The position numbers and the translations under genes are program-made. Positions 53,175 to 63,674 of a stretch of 64,000 nt of DNA are shown here, in pieces. This DNA comes from Mycobacteriales bacterium. GTDB lineage: Bacteria > Actinomycetota > Actinomycetes > Mycobacteriales > Mycobacteriaceae. The stretch spans positions 3,193 to 67,192 of the forward strand of contig JAHABL010000010.1 in the NCBI GenBank assembly GCA_018376445.1. Reading direction: 5' to 3'. Under the pieces are notes generated by a model. That model was not told the origin of the DNA and searched no databases. It saw only the letters and a program-made list of their open reading frames with translations. Each line of letters starts with the position of its first letter. The stretch's first letter is position 1.

Positions 53175-54914
53175 GTGACGCAAACCCAAGACCTCCACCA
53201 CATTTGGGGACAAGTCCTCGACGAACTTAAAACCGCGTCCGCCAACCCCTACTCCACTAGCCCCTGCCTTTCCCCCCAACAGCGCGCCTGGCTCAAACTC
53301 GTCAAACCCATCCAATACACCAACGGGTTTGCCCTCCTCTCCGCGCCCAACACCTTCGCCAAAGAAGCCATCGAGCGCACCCTGCACGAACCCATCACCT
53401 GCGCACTTGAGAAATTCCTGGGCGAAGAAGTCACTCTGGCTGTTAAGGTCATCGAGAAAGCTTCCGCCACCAACGCAGACCCCAACGACTCGCATGCCCT
53501 TCTCCGCGAAGCTCTCAACGCTGACCCGGTGACGGGTCCCTGGCCGCGCCCGCCGGTGGTGGCACAAGACCGCATCCTGCCCGAGGACATCCCCGCCTAC
53601 CGCCCCGAGAACATTGCCACGCCGATCACCCGGCCACAGTTCCCGCAAGGTGACGCCCCCGCCACCCCGGACACGGCAAGCACTCCCCCGGCCACTACCG
53701 TCGCCGCAGATACACAACGCGCCGCGAGCCAATACACCACGCAACTCGCAAACACGCAGTCCGCAGATACGAAGGAGGAGACAGCCACCTACCGTAGCCC
53801 CGAGCGACCCGAACACGACGTGACGCAGAAACCACCGTCACCCACCTCCGCTGTCCCCGCCGAAGCAACCCCGGCGCCAACTTTGAACCCGCGGTACACC
53901 TTTGACAATTACGTGGTAGGCGATTCCAACCGCTTCGCTACCGCCGCCGCCTGGGCTATTTCGGAGGCCCCTGCCCACGCATATAACCCGCTGTTCATTT
54001 GGGGCGGCTCCGGCCTGGGCAAAACGCACCTGCTGCATGCCATCGGCCACTACACGCGACAACTGTTCCCGCAGCTCAGGGTTCGTTACGTCTCTACCGA
54101 GGAATTCACCAACGACTTCATTAATTCGCTGCGTGATGACCGCAAGGAGAAGTTCAAGAAGCGCTACCGCGACTGTGACCTGTTGCTGGTTGATGACATT
54201 CAGTTCATCGAAGGCAAGGAGGGCATCCAAGAGGAGTTCTTCTACACCTTCGAGGCGCTCCACAACTCCAATAAGCAGATTGTTATTAGCTCCGACCGGC
54301 CGCCGGCGTTGCTGTCCACGCTGGAAGATCGCCTGCGGACCCGTTTCGAGTGGGGCCTCATTACGGACATTCAGGCTCCGGACTTGGAGACCCGTACCGC
54401 AATTTTGCACAAGAAAGCCCAGGTGGAGAAGCTACAGGTGCCCAATGAGGTGCTGGAGTTAATCGCTTCGCGTATCGACCGCAATATTCGTGAGCTGGAA
54501 GGTGCTCTTATTCGGGTGACGGCGTTCGCGTCCCTCAATAAGCAGCCGCTGACCCCCGAGTTGGCGCAGGTGGTCCTGCGGGATCTGGTGCCTGCCGATA
54601 AGCAGGTGGAGGTAACGGCTGCGACCATTATGACGGTGGTGGCGGAAGCCTATTCGACCAGTGTGGATGAGTTGTGTGGTCCGTCGAAGACGCGGCCGTT
54701 GGCTACTGCCCGCCAGATCGCCATGTATTTGTGCCGGGAATTGACGGAGATGTCGCTGCCGAAGATTGGCTCGACGTTTGGTGGACGCGATCACACAACT
54801 GTCATGTATGCGGAGCGGAAGATCTCGAAGCAGATCAAGGATGATCGCACGGTGTTCACGCAGGTGCAGCAGCTTACCGCTGATATCAAGAAGCGCGCCG
54901 AGTTCGATCAGTAG
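53175..54914 (+). CDS. dnaA: Chromosomal replication initiator DnaA
   Basis: AAA+ initiator of 579 residues that binds DnaA boxes and opens the origin. Domain I (about 1-95) starts IWGQVLDELK; domain II (about 100-235) is a long Thr/Pro/Ala-rich linker. Domain III has Walker A GGSGLGKTHL near 276 and Walker B LLLVDDIQF near 337. Domain IV has the DNA-binding signature GGRDHTTVMYAERKI near 536. The GTG start follows AGGAGGAAAA. Conserved boxes lie on both sides of the gene. Confidence 0.98.
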   Translation: MTQTQDLHHIWGQVLDELKTASANPYSTSPCLSPQQRAWLKLVKPIQYTNGFALLSAPNTFAKEAIERTLHEPITCALEKFLGEEVTLAVKVIEKASATNADPNDSHALLREALNADPVTGPWPRPPVVAQDRILPEDIPAYRPENIATPITRPQFPQGDAPATPDTASTPPATTVAADTQRAASQYTTQLANTQSADTKEETATYRSPERPEHDVTQKPPSPTSAVPAEATPAPTLNPRYTFDNYVVGDSNRFATAAAWAISEAPAHAYNPLFIWGGSGLGKTHLLHAIGHYTRQLFPQLRVRYVSTEEFTNDFINSLRDDRKEKFKKRYRDCDLLLVDDIQFIEGKEGIQEEFFYTFEALHNSNKQIVISSDRPPALLSTLEDRLRTRFEWGLITDIQAPDLETRTAILHKKAQVEKLQVPNEVLELIASRIDRNIRELEGALIRVTAFASLNKQPLTPELAQVVLRDLVPADKQVEVTAATIMTVVAEAYSTSVDELCGPSKTRPLATARQIAMYLCRELTEMSLPKIGSTFGGRDHTTVMYAERKISKQIKDDRTVFTQVQQLTADIKKRAEFDQ

Positions 54915-55596
54915 GGGTAATGCCCCTGCGGCTGCCCGCCCTTACGCTCATCCTTTTGACTTACTAGCCACCCTTGCGGCTGCCCAGCCCGCTGCCCATT
55001 CCGGCTCCCTGGTGCTCGCAAGTCGCCACTCCAAGCCGATTTTTACACAGAATAAATACCAGTAGTTTATTCACAACCCCGGGGGATTTGTAACGCCAGT
55101 TTCAGGAAGAGGAGTGACGTGTCCCTGTCGTTGCGACAATTGTTGCTGTGGTATTCGCCACGAGAGAATTATTCTTGGCTGAAAATGGGATTTGACCTGG
55201 ACAAATCTTTGTCCCCAACGAGCAGCTCACGGCTGTGGATAACTCACCACAAATCTGGGGGTGACGGGTGGATAAGTCGCCAGCTCTTGTGAACCCCACA
55301 CCAAGTTATCCACAACCGCCCCAAGTTATCCACAATTCATCCACAATTTCCCCAGAAAAATTCACACCGCAAAAACGGCGCTCAACTGCACAGAACCACC
55401 GTCATCCACATCTTCCACAACCCCTATTACTAGAACTACACATTTAAAGAGAAGAAGAATAGAAATAGGGCGTGGGGACAACACAACACAAACCCTCACC
55501 ATCCGGAATCTCAGCGTCGATCTCAGATGAGAAACCCTGCCGAACCAGCTAACCTAAACAACAGAAAGTTGTGATGAGAAGGAGACCCGTACGCTC
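54915..55596. other. oriC: Probable oriC (dnaA-dnaN intergenic region)
   Basis: Full DnaA boxes TTATCCACA at 55306-55314 and 55326-55334, and the reverse form at 55234-55242. One-mismatch boxes are at 55067-55075, 55267-55275, 55337-55345 and 55402-55410. An A+T-richer stretch at about 55425-55470 (ATTACTAGAAC, then AAAGAGAAGAAGAATAG) could be the unwinding element. This interval is the established origin site in mycobacteria. No gene was seen in it. Confidence 0.85.
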
Positions 55597-56784
55597 ATGG
55601 AACTCACCGATATGAACTTCCGTGTCGACCACAGCGATTTCGCTGATGCCGTCACCTGGGTCGCCCGCAGCATTCCCCAACGCCCCGCCATGCCTGTCCT
55701 CGCCGGTGTCCTCCTCACCGCCAACGAGAACGGACTCACCATCAACGGCTTCGACTACGAAGTCTCCACCGAAATCACCATTCCCGCCGAAGTGGTGGAA
55801 GAAGGCAGTGTCGTCGTCTCCGGCAAACTTCTCTCCGATATCACCCGCGCCCTCCCCAAAACCACCGCCACCGTCAGCGTGGACGGCGCAAAACTCCACA
55901 TCAACTGCGGCAACGCCAAATTCACCCTGCCCACCATGCCGGTAGAGGACTACCCCGCCCTCCCCACCCTGCCCACCCAAACTGGCAGCATCCCCGCCGA
56001 CATCTTCGTCGACGCGGTCAAACAAGTCGCCGTCGCCGCCGGCCGCGACGACTCCATCCCCATGCTCACCGGCATCCGCATGGAAATTGATGGCGACACC
56101 GTCACCTTCGCCGCCACCGACCGCTTCCGCCTGGCCGTCCGCAAATTCGAATGGGACCCCTTCGCCTCCTTCAGCGACGCCGCCGTCCTCATCCCCAACA
56201 AGATGCTGTCGGAAACCGCCAAAACCTTTGCCGCCACCTCCACCGCCCCCGTGGAACTTGCCCTCGGCGGCGCCAATGACACCCTCGGCGGAGAAGGCCT
56301 CCTCGGCATCGTCGGCGAAAACCGTCGCATCACCACCCGCCTCCTGGACGCCCAATTCCCGCCCTTCCGCACCCTCCTGCCGAAGGCCCACAACGCCATC
56401 GCCACCGTCGACATCGCCAGCCTGGTGGACTCCATCAAGCGCGTCTCCCTCATGTCCGACCGCGGCGCGCAAGTACGCCTCGCCTTCACCCCCGAAAGCG
56501 TCACCCTCACCGCCGGCGGCGACGACTCCGGCGAAGCCGAAGAAACCCTCCCGGTGAAATACTGGGGCGAGCCGATGACCATTGCCTTCAACCCCTCCTA
56601 CCTGTTAGACGGCCTCTCCGTACTCGACAGCACCACCGCCAGCTTCGGGTTCACCACCCCCAACCGGCCCGCCGTCATCATCCCCGGCATCGACGACGAA
56701 CCCGAAGCCAACGACGCAGGCGAATACCCGGCACCCGACACCGACTACATCTACCTGTTGATGCCCGTCCGTCTACCCGGATAG
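55597..56784 (+). CDS. dnaN: DNA polymerase III beta sliding clamp
   Basis: Ring clamp that keeps the replicase on DNA; 395 residues in three repeated folds. Recognisable segments are the N-terminal FADAVTWVARSIPQRPAMPVL, the GVLLTANENGLTINGFDYE region, and the C-terminal YIYLLMPVRLPG that forms the partner-binding end. ATG at 55597 is used; ATG at 55612 is possible, and AAGGAGA lies 16 bases before the first. It is followed by recF with 17 bases between. Confidence 0.97.
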   Translation: MELTDMNFRVDHSDFADAVTWVARSIPQRPAMPVLAGVLLTANENGLTINGFDYEVSTEITIPAEVVEEGSVVVSGKLLSDITRALPKTTATVSVDGAKLHINCGNAKFTLPTMPVEDYPALPTLPTQTGSIPADIFVDAVKQVAVAAGRDDSIPMLTGIRMEIDGDTVTFAATDRFRLAVRKFEWDPFASFSDAAVLIPNKMLSETAKTFAATSTAPVELALGGANDTLGGEGLLGIVGENRRITTRLLDAQFPPFRTLLPKAHNAIATVDIASLVDSIKRVSLMSDRGAQVRLAFTPESVTLTAGGDDSGEAEETLPVKYWGEPMTIAFNPSYLLDGLSVLDSTTASFGFTTPNRPAVIIPGIDDEPEANDAGEYPAPDTDYIYLLMPVRLPG

Positions 56785-56801
56785 CCGGCAGAAAGCACAC
56801 C

Positions 56802-58139
56802 GTGTTCCTTCGCCACTGCGAACTACACAACTTCCGCTCCTGGGACCACCTCTCCCTGGATTTGCAGCCCGGCATCACCGTCTTCGTGGGCGCCAACGGC
56901 CAAGGGAAAACCAATTTCCTAGAAGGCATCAACTACCTGGCCACCCTTCGCTCCCACCGAGTCTCCGGTGACGGCCCCCTCATCCACGAAGGGGCAGACT
57001 CCGCCCAGCTCGCCGCCACCGCCGTCCACAACCGGCGTGAACTCACCGTCGCCCTCGACATCCACACCGGCAAAACCAACCAGGCCACCATCAACACCTC
57101 TCCCTGCCGGCCCCGCGACATTGTGGGCGTCATCAGCACCATCCTGTTCGCCCCCGAGGACCTCAGCCTGGTCCGTGGCGACCCCGCTGGTCGGCGCTCC
57201 TACCTGGACGACCTCCTCATCCAACGCCGCCCCCGCCTACGCGGCGTCACCAGCGACTACGAGAAAATCCTGCGGCAACGCAACGCACTGCTGAAAAGCG
57301 CCAGCATGGCACTCCGCCACGGCTACCGCACCTCCGCCGGTGCCAGCGCACTAGCCACCCTGGACGCCTGGGATGCCCAACTGGCCCGCGTCGGCGCGCA
57401 ACTAGTGGCCGCCCGCCTCAACCTGCTGCGTGACATTGCCCCGCTGGTCGCCCGTAACTATGCCGAACTGGCCCCCCACTCCCGGCCCGCGCAGCTAAGC
57501 TACACCTCCATCCCGCAGATAACAGTCGAGGACTGCGCTGCCAGCCTGCCCCTCGATGAAGAGTACCTGGAAGCAGCCCTACTCGCCGGCCTGGCCGAAA
57601 AACGCGACCATGAAATTGAGCGCGGCATCACCCTCGCCGGACCCCACCGCGACGACCTCACCCTGCTGCTGGGCGTGCAACCCGCGAAAGGCTTTGCGAG
57701 CCACGGGGAATCCTGGAGTCTCGCCCTCGCACTGCGGCTCGCCGCCTACGATCTGCTAACAGCAGACGGCACCGAACCCATCCTGCTACTCGACGACGTC
57801 TTCGCCGAACTAGACCGCTACCGCCGAGAAGCCCTGGCGGCCGTCGCCGCCAAAGCCGAACAAACCCTCATCACCGCGGCGGTTGGGGAAGACCTCCCAG
57901 CAGAACTTCACGTTGCCGCAACCCACACCGTCAGCACCGTAGGGGAAGCGAGCCACCGCATTTCCCTCCTCGACGGCATCCTCACCGACGACCCCACGCT
58001 CAATGAGCCCACGCTCAACGTGCCGAGCGATGTTGCGCCAAGCGCTTACATGCCTGGCAGTGTTGAATCAGGCGGTGTCGAGCAAGAGAATGTTGCGCCG
58101 ATCAGTGCTGATCAGCCCGAGGACGGTGACCGCCAATGA
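56802..58139 (+). CDS. recF: DNA repair protein RecF
   Basis: SMC-like ATPase that loads RecA at gaps with RecO and RecR. Walker A GANGQGKTNF is near 29-38 after HNFRSWDHLSLDL; the signature region GESWSLALALRLA is near 303 and Walker B PILLLDDVFAELD near 327. At 445 residues it is about 60 longer than usual: the C-terminal tail from about 385 is Pro/Ser/Glu-rich. The start is GTG. Its stop overlaps the dciA start (ATGA). Confidence 0.96.
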   Translation: MFLRHCELHNFRSWDHLSLDLQPGITVFVGANGQGKTNFLEGINYLATLRSHRVSGDGPLIHEGADSAQLAATAVHNRRELTVALDIHTGKTNQATINTSPCRPRDIVGVISTILFAPEDLSLVRGDPAGRRSYLDDLLIQRRPRLRGVTSDYEKILRQRNALLKSASMALRHGYRTSAGASALATLDAWDAQLARVGAQLVAARLNLLRDIAPLVARNYAELAPHSRPAQLSYTSIPQITVEDCAASLPLDEEYLEAALLAGLAEKRDHEIERGITLAGPHRDDLTLLLGVQPAKGFASHGESWSLALALRLAAYDLLTADGTEPILLLDDVFAELDRYRREALAAVAAKAEQTLITAAVGEDLPAELHVAATHTVSTVGEASHRISLLDGILTDDPTLNEPTLNVPSDVAPSAYMPGSVESGGVEQENVAPISADQPEDGDRQ

Positions 58140-58750
58140 TCCCGAATGAGAACTTCACCTCTGACGCCGCCCACCGCACCCTCGCTGCCGCCCTCGCTGC
58201 CGCCCAGGCCAGTGGCCGCAACATTGGACGCGGGCGTGCCAGCCGCCCCCGCCCCACCGGTAACACTGACGGAACGGCCAACACCTCCGCCATGTCGCCC
58301 AGTTGCGACCGCGCTTCGCGCGGACCACGCGGTGCCGGCTCCGCCAGTACCGGACGCTACCGCCGCTACAGTTGGACCAGCTCCGGCCCCGACGAATGGG
58401 ACCCACAACTCCTCACCACCCTAATCGCCGACACCGTGAAAAAACACGGCTGGCAGGCGGAAGTCACCGGCGGCCGCATCATCAACAACTGGCCGGACAT
58501 AATGGGCGAGGAAATCGCCTCCCACTCCCATGTAGAGAAACTGGACGACGAAGGCACCCTCCACATCCGCACGGACACCACCGCATGGGCCACGCAACTA
58601 CGCCTGCTCCAACCACAAATTCTGGCCGAACTGGGAAAACGCTACGGTTCCACGGTGCGGATGCTACGGATTCTAGGACCCAACCGGCCCAGCTGGCGAA
58701 AAGGCCCCAAGCATGTGAAAGGCCGCGGGCCGCGCGACACCTACGGATAA
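58136..58750 (+). CDS. dciA: DciA-like helicase loader protein (DUF721)
   Basis: Protein of 204 residues. Residues about 80-180 form the DUF721 domain (VKKHGWQAEVTGGRIINNW, then EGTLHIRTDTTAWATQLRLL), the KH-like fold of DciA, which assists DnaB loading in bacteria without DnaC or DnaI. The first 75 residues are Ala/Arg/Thr-rich and likely disordered. It overlaps the recF stop by four bases and lies between recF and gyrB as in M. tuberculosis (Rv0004). Confidence 0.9.
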   Translation: MIPNENFTSDAAHRTLAAALAAAQASGRNIGRGRASRPRPTGNTDGTANTSAMSPSCDRASRGPRGAGSASTGRYRRYSWTSSGPDEWDPQLLTTLIADTVKKHGWQAEVTGGRIINNWPDIMGEEIASHSHVEKLDDEGTLHIRTDTTAWATQLRLLQPQILAELGKRYGSTVRMLRILGPNRPSWRKGPKHVKGRGPRDTYG

Positions 58751-59129
58751 GCGCGCTCGGATAGGCGTATTCAGGTAAGTGTGCCGGGCATATCGTTGCG
58801 TGTCCGCCGAGTTCCGGTCGCGTGTCCCAGCGTGTCCGCTGGTTGTTTGCAACACTGCCCATGCTGGCAGCAGCACCGCCGTCACCACCCAAAAACGTTT
58901 TAAACGCGATTTGCGGAAAAATATCTTTTCTTCAGGCTCCTACACGTAAACGGGGGTCAAAAGCGGCATTTTGGCGCTGAGGGGGTAGAATGGACCCGTA
59001 AGCACGTTCATTTGCCACCCAACGCCTGCGAAAAGAGAAGACATCGCCGCGCGCGACACCACTCCCCCACGCAGCAGCCAATGAACATACCCAAAGGTTC
59101 ACACCAGTGAAAAAGGAGTGCGACGCCCT
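58751..59129 (+). promoter_or_regulatory. dciA-gyrB intergenic region, gyrB leader
   Basis: 379 bases without a gene. A TAGAAT -10 element is at 58986-58991, with only a weak -35, leaving a leader of about 130 bases. The ribosome site AAAAAGGAG lies 11 bases before the chosen gyrB GTG. Confidence 0.5.
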
Positions 59130-61169
59130 GTGGCTCCCTCTCAGAACAAGAACAAAAAAGAGTATGGTGCAGATTCCATCACCATCCTCGAAGGACTCGA
59201 AGCCGTCCGCCTGCGCCCCGGTATGTACATCGGCTCCACCGGCGAACGCGGCCTCCACCACCTCGTCTGGGAAGTTGTAGACAACTCCGTCGATGAAGCC
59301 ATGGCCGGCTACTGCGACGAAGTCAACGTCACCATCATGGAAGACGGCGGCATCGAAGTCCGCGACAACGGCCGCGGCATTCCCGTCGAAATGCACGCCT
59401 CCGGCAGCCCCACCGTGCAAGTCGTCATGACCCAACTCCACGCCGGCGGTAAATTCAACTCCGACTCCTACGCCGTATCCGGCGGCCTACACGGCGTCGG
59501 TATCTCCGTCGTCAACGCCCTCTCCACCCGCGTCGAAGCCGAAATCTGGCGCGATGGACACCACTGGACCCAAAATTTCAATAACGCCATCCCCGAAGAC
59601 CTCATCGACGACGGCCCCGCCGAAGGACGCGGAACCACCATCCGCTTCTGGGCCGACCCCAACATCTTCGAAACCACCGAATACAAATTCGACATCATCG
59701 CCCGCCGCCTGCAGGAAATGGCGTTCCTCAACAAGGGCCTCACCATCACCCTGGAAGACCAGCGCGTCACCCAGGAAGAAGCCGAAATTGATGCCGAAGC
59801 AGAATCTGGCGACCCCGAACTAGCGGTAGCCGCCAAGAATGCCGAAGCCGAAAAGGCCGCCTCCACCCAGAAGGCAGCCCGACGCCGAAAGTACCACTAC
59901 CCCAACGGTTTGCGGGACTACGTCGAGTCCATCAACAAAACCAAGCAAGCCCTCCACCCCAGCATCATCGCGTTCGACGCGAAAGGCGAAGGCCACGAAG
60001 TGGAAATCGCCATGCAGTGGAACAACGGCTACAGCGAATCCGTCCACACCTTCGCCAACACCATCAACACCATTGAAGGTGGCACCCACGAAGAAGGCTT
60101 CCGCGCCGCCCTCACCTCCCTCGTGAACAAGTACGCGCGCGACAAGAAACTCCTCAAAGACAAAGACCCCAAACTCACCGGCGACGATATTCGCGAAGGT
60201 TTGGCCTCAGTTATCTCCGTCCGCGTCTCCGACCCGCAGTTTGAGGGCCAGACTAAGACCAAACTGGGGAACACCGAAATTCGCTCCTTCGTGCAGAAGG
60301 AATGCAACGAACACTTGGGTCATTGGCTGGAAGCCAACCCCAGCGAGGCGAAAACCATCATCCAGAAGGCAGCCTCCTCCGCCCACGCGCGGCTCGCCGC
60401 CCGCAAGGCTCGTGAACTGGTCCGCCGGAAGTCCGCCAGCGACCTTGGTGGTCTGCCCGGCAAGCTCGCCGACTGCCGCTCCAAAGACCCCGCAGAGTGC
60501 GAAATCTACATTGTGGAGGGCGACTCCGCAGGTGGCTCCGCCAAGTCCGGCCGCGACAACTTCAACCAGGCCATCCTGCCGCTGCGCGGCAAGATCCTCA
60601 ACGTCGAAAAAGCCCGCATCGACCGCGTCCTGAAAAACAATGAGGTGCAGGCCATTATCACCGCCCTCGGCACCGGCATCCACGACGAATTCGACATCAG
60701 CAAACTGCGCTACAACAAGATCGTCATCATGGCCGATGCTGACGTGGACGGCCAACACATCGCCACCCTGCTGCTCACCCTCCTCTTCCGATTCATGCGG
60801 CCGCTAGTGGAAGAAGGCCACGTCTACCTGGCCCAACCGCCGCTCTACAAACTCAAGTGGGCTAAGGGAGAACCCGGCTACGCCTACTCCGACCGCGAAC
60901 GCGACCTCCTCCTTAAAAAAGGTCTCGACTCCGGCCGGAAGATCAACACCGACGACGGAATCCAGCGCTACAAAGGCCTGGGCGAAATGAACGACCAAGA
61001 ACTGTGGGAAACCACCATGGACCCGTCCACCCGCACTCTCCGCCAAGTCACCCTCGACGACGCCGCCGCAGCCGACGAAACGTTCTCCATCCTCATGGGT
61101 GAAGACGTCACCGCGCGCCGCAACTTCATCACCCGGAACGCCAAAGACGTGCGCTTCCTGGACATCTAG
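59130..61169 (+). CDS. gyrB: DNA gyrase subunit B
   Basis: ATPase subunit of gyrase, 679 residues. The GHKL ATPase domain has VVDNSVDEAMAGYCDE and DNGRGIPVEMH; the TOPRIM region has EGDSAGGSAKSGRD and MADADVDGQHI. An acidic insertion of about 45 residues near 210-255 (AEIDAEAESGDPEL) fits actinobacterial GyrB. The start is GTG at 59130, because the protein then begins at the usual N-terminus; GTG at 59118 overlaps the ribosome site. It is followed by gyrA 21 bases downstream. Confidence 0.97.
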   Translation: MAPSQNKNKKEYGADSITILEGLEAVRLRPGMYIGSTGERGLHHLVWEVVDNSVDEAMAGYCDEVNVTIMEDGGIEVRDNGRGIPVEMHASGSPTVQVVMTQLHAGGKFNSDSYAVSGGLHGVGISVVNALSTRVEAEIWRDGHHWTQNFNNAIPEDLIDDGPAEGRGTTIRFWADPNIFETTEYKFDIIARRLQEMAFLNKGLTITLEDQRVTQEEAEIDAEAESGDPELAVAAKNAEAEKAASTQKAARRRKYHYPNGLRDYVESINKTKQALHPSIIAFDAKGEGHEVEIAMQWNNGYSESVHTFANTINTIEGGTHEEGFRAALTSLVNKYARDKKLLKDKDPKLTGDDIREGLASVISVRVSDPQFEGQTKTKLGNTEIRSFVQKECNEHLGHWLEANPSEAKTIIQKAASSAHARLAARKARELVRRKSASDLGGLPGKLADCRSKDPAECEIYIVEGDSAGGSAKSGRDNFNQAILPLRGKILNVEKARIDRVLKNNEVQAIITALGTGIHDEFDISKLRYNKIVIMADADVDGQHIATLLLTLLFRFMRPLVEEGHVYLAQPPLYKLKWAKGEPGYAYSDRERDLLLKKGLDSGRKINTDDGIQRYKGLGEMNDQELWETTMDPSTRTLRQVTLDDAAAADETFSILMGEDVTARRNFITRNAKDVRFLDI

Positions 61170-61190
61170 CAGCACACGTAAAGAGGAATA

Positions 61191-63674
61191 ATGTCCGACA
61201 ACACCACCTTGCCACCCGACGAGGAAACCTACGATCGCATCACACCGATCGACCTCAACCAGGAGATGCAAAACTCCTACATCGACTACGCCATGAGCGT
61301 CATCGTTGGCCGCGCCCTCCCCGAAGCCCGCGACGGCATGAAACCCGTACAGCGCCGCATCCTCTACGCCATGTTCGACAGCGGCTTCCTGCACAACCGC
61401 AGCTACGTGAAGTCCGCCCGCTCCGTCGCCGAAACCATGGGCCACTACCACCCCCACGGCGACTCCGCCATCTACGACACCTTGGTCCGCATGGCCCAAC
61501 CCTGGACCATGCGCTACCCGCTCATCGACGGCCAAGGCAACTTCGGCTCCGCCGGTAACGACCCCGCCGCCGCCATGCGTTACACCGAAGCCCGGCTCAC
61601 CAGCCTTGCCGAGGAAATGCTCCGCGACATTCGCGAAGACGTCGTTGACTTCCAGCCCAACTACGACGGCAAAACCAACGAACCCGTCGTCCTCCCCTCA
61701 CGCGTGCCGCAGCTGCTCATGAACGGCTCCAACGGCATCGCCGTCGGCATGGCCACCAACATTCCACCCCACAACCTGGGTGAAGTTGCGGAAGCCATCT
61801 ACTGGTGCCTCGACAACCCCGACGCAGACGAAGCCTCCACCCTGGACGCCGTCATGGAACGCATCAAAGGCCCCGACTTCCCCACCGCCGGGCTCATCGT
61901 CGGCGACCAGGGCATCAAGGACGCCTACACCACCGGGCGCGGCTCCATCCGCATGCGCGGCAAAACCTCCATCGAGGAAGAGGGCAAGCGCACCATCATC
62001 GTCATCACCGAACTGCCCTACCAGGTGAACCCCGACAATCTGGTGTCCTCCATCGCCCAACAAGTCTCCGACGGGCGCATCAGCGGCATCGCCAACATCG
62101 AGGACCAATCCTCCTCCCGCGTCGGCATGCGCATCGTCATCACCCTAAAACGCGACGCCATCGCCAAGGTCGTCCTCAACAACCTCTACAAGCACTCCGC
62201 GCTGCAAACCAACTTCGGCGCCAACATGCTCTCCATTGTTGACGGCGTCCCCCGCACCCTCCGCATCGACCAGCTTGTCCGTATCTACGTCCGCCACCAG
62301 CTGGAAGTTATCGTCCGCCGCACCAGGTTCCGCCTCCGCAAGAAGGAAGAACGCGCCCACATCCTGCGTGGCCTCAAAAAAGCCATCGACATGCTGGACG
62401 AAACCATCGCCCTCATCCGCCGCTCCCCCAGCGCCGATGAAGCCCGCGTCGGGTTGATGGACCTCCTCGACATTGACGAAGCCCAAGCCAACGCCATCCT
62501 GGAAATGCAGCTGCGCCGCCTAGCTGCCCTCGAACTGCAAAAAATCCTGGACGAATTGGCCCAGATCGAAATCGACATCGCCGACCTCAAAGATGTGCTC
62601 GCCAAGCCCGAGCGGCAACGCGCCATCGTCAAGGACGAACTCAGCGACATCGTCCGCAAGTACGGCGACGAACGCCGCACCCGCATCATCCCCGCCGACG
62701 GCGAACTCTCCGACGAAGACCTCATCCCCGAAGAAGACGTCGTCGTCACCATCACCGAAACCGGCTACGCCAAGCGCACCAAGACCGACCTCTACCGCTC
62801 CCAGAAACGCGGCGGTAAGGGCGTGAAGGGCGCCACCCTAAAGCAGGACGAGATCGTCAAGCACTTCTTCGTGTGCTCCACCCACGACCTCATCCTCTTC
62901 TTCACCACCAAGGGCCGCGTCTACCGCCTGAAAGCCTACGACCTGCCGGAAGCTAACCGCACCGCCCGCGGCCAGCACGTCGCCAACCTCCTCGCCTTCC
63001 AGCCGGAAGAACGCATCGCCCAGGTGATCCAGCTGAAGAGCTACCAGGATGCCCCCTACCTGGTGCTGGCCACCCGCAACGGCCTAGTGAAGAAGTCCCG
63101 CCTGGAAGACTACGACTCCAACCGCACTGGCGGACTCGTCGCCATCAACTTGAAGGGTGACGACGAATTGGTGGGTGCCTCCCTCTGCTCCGAAAATGAC
63201 GACCTGATCCTCGTCTCCGAGTACGGCCAGTCCATCCGCTTCCACGCCACCGACGACGTGCTGCGCCCCATGGGCCGCGCCACCTCCGGCGTCTACGGCA
63301 TGCGCTTCAACGGTGACGATAACCTGCTCAGCATGAACGTGGTGAAGGAAAACGAGTTCCTGCTGGTCGCCACCTCCGGTGGCTACGCCAAGCGCACCGC
63401 CATGGATGACTACCCCGTGCAGGGGCGTGGCGGCAAGGGCGTGCTGACCATCCAGTACGATCGCCGCCGCGGCAACCTGGTGGGTGCTGAAGTGGTGTCG
63501 CTAGATGACGAAATCTTCGCCATCACCACGGGCGGCGGCATCATCCGCACCGCTGCTAAGGAGGTTCGCAAGGCTGGCCGCCAGACCAAGGGTGTGCGCC
63601 TGATGAACCTCTCCGACGGGGACTCGCTGCTGGCCATTGCCCGCAACGCCGACCAGGAACCCGAAGAAAAGTAA
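61191..63674 (+). CDS. gyrA: DNA gyrase subunit A
   Basis: DNA-breaking subunit of gyrase, 827 residues. The catalytic tyrosine is Y131 in AMRYTEARL. In the quinolone-determining region GHYHPHGDSAIYD, S92 and D96 correspond to E. coli S83 and D87, both unchanged from the susceptible form. Six beta-pinwheel blades with the QKRGGKG-type GyrA box (SQKRGGKGVKGA) form the C-terminal wrap domain. The ribosome site AGAGGA lies just before the ATG. Confidence 0.97.
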   Translation: MSDNTTLPPDEETYDRITPIDLNQEMQNSYIDYAMSVIVGRALPEARDGMKPVQRRILYAMFDSGFLHNRSYVKSARSVAETMGHYHPHGDSAIYDTLVRMAQPWTMRYPLIDGQGNFGSAGNDPAAAMRYTEARLTSLAEEMLRDIREDVVDFQPNYDGKTNEPVVLPSRVPQLLMNGSNGIAVGMATNIPPHNLGEVAEAIYWCLDNPDADEASTLDAVMERIKGPDFPTAGLIVGDQGIKDAYTTGRGSIRMRGKTSIEEEGKRTIIVITELPYQVNPDNLVSSIAQQVSDGRISGIANIEDQSSSRVGMRIVITLKRDAIAKVVLNNLYKHSALQTNFGANMLSIVDGVPRTLRIDQLVRIYVRHQLEVIVRRTRFRLRKKEERAHILRGLKKAIDMLDETIALIRRSPSADEARVGLMDLLDIDEAQANAILEMQLRRLAALELQKILDELAQIEIDIADLKDVLAKPERQRAIVKDELSDIVRKYGDERRTRIIPADGELSDEDLIPEEDVVVTITETGYAKRTKTDLYRSQKRGGKGVKGATLKQDEIVKHFFVCSTHDLILFFTTKGRVYRLKAYDLPEANRTARGQHVANLLAFQPEERIAQVIQLKSYQDAPYLVLATRNGLVKKSRLEDYDSNRTGGLVAINLKGDDELVGASLCSENDDLILVSEYGQSIRFHATDDVLRPMGRATSGVYGMRFNGDDNLLSMNVVKENEFLLVATSGGYAKRTAMDDYPVQGRGGKGVLTIQYDRRRGNLVGAEVVSLDDEIFAITTGGGIIRTAAKEVRKAGRQTKGVRLMNLSDGDSLLAIARNADQEPEEK

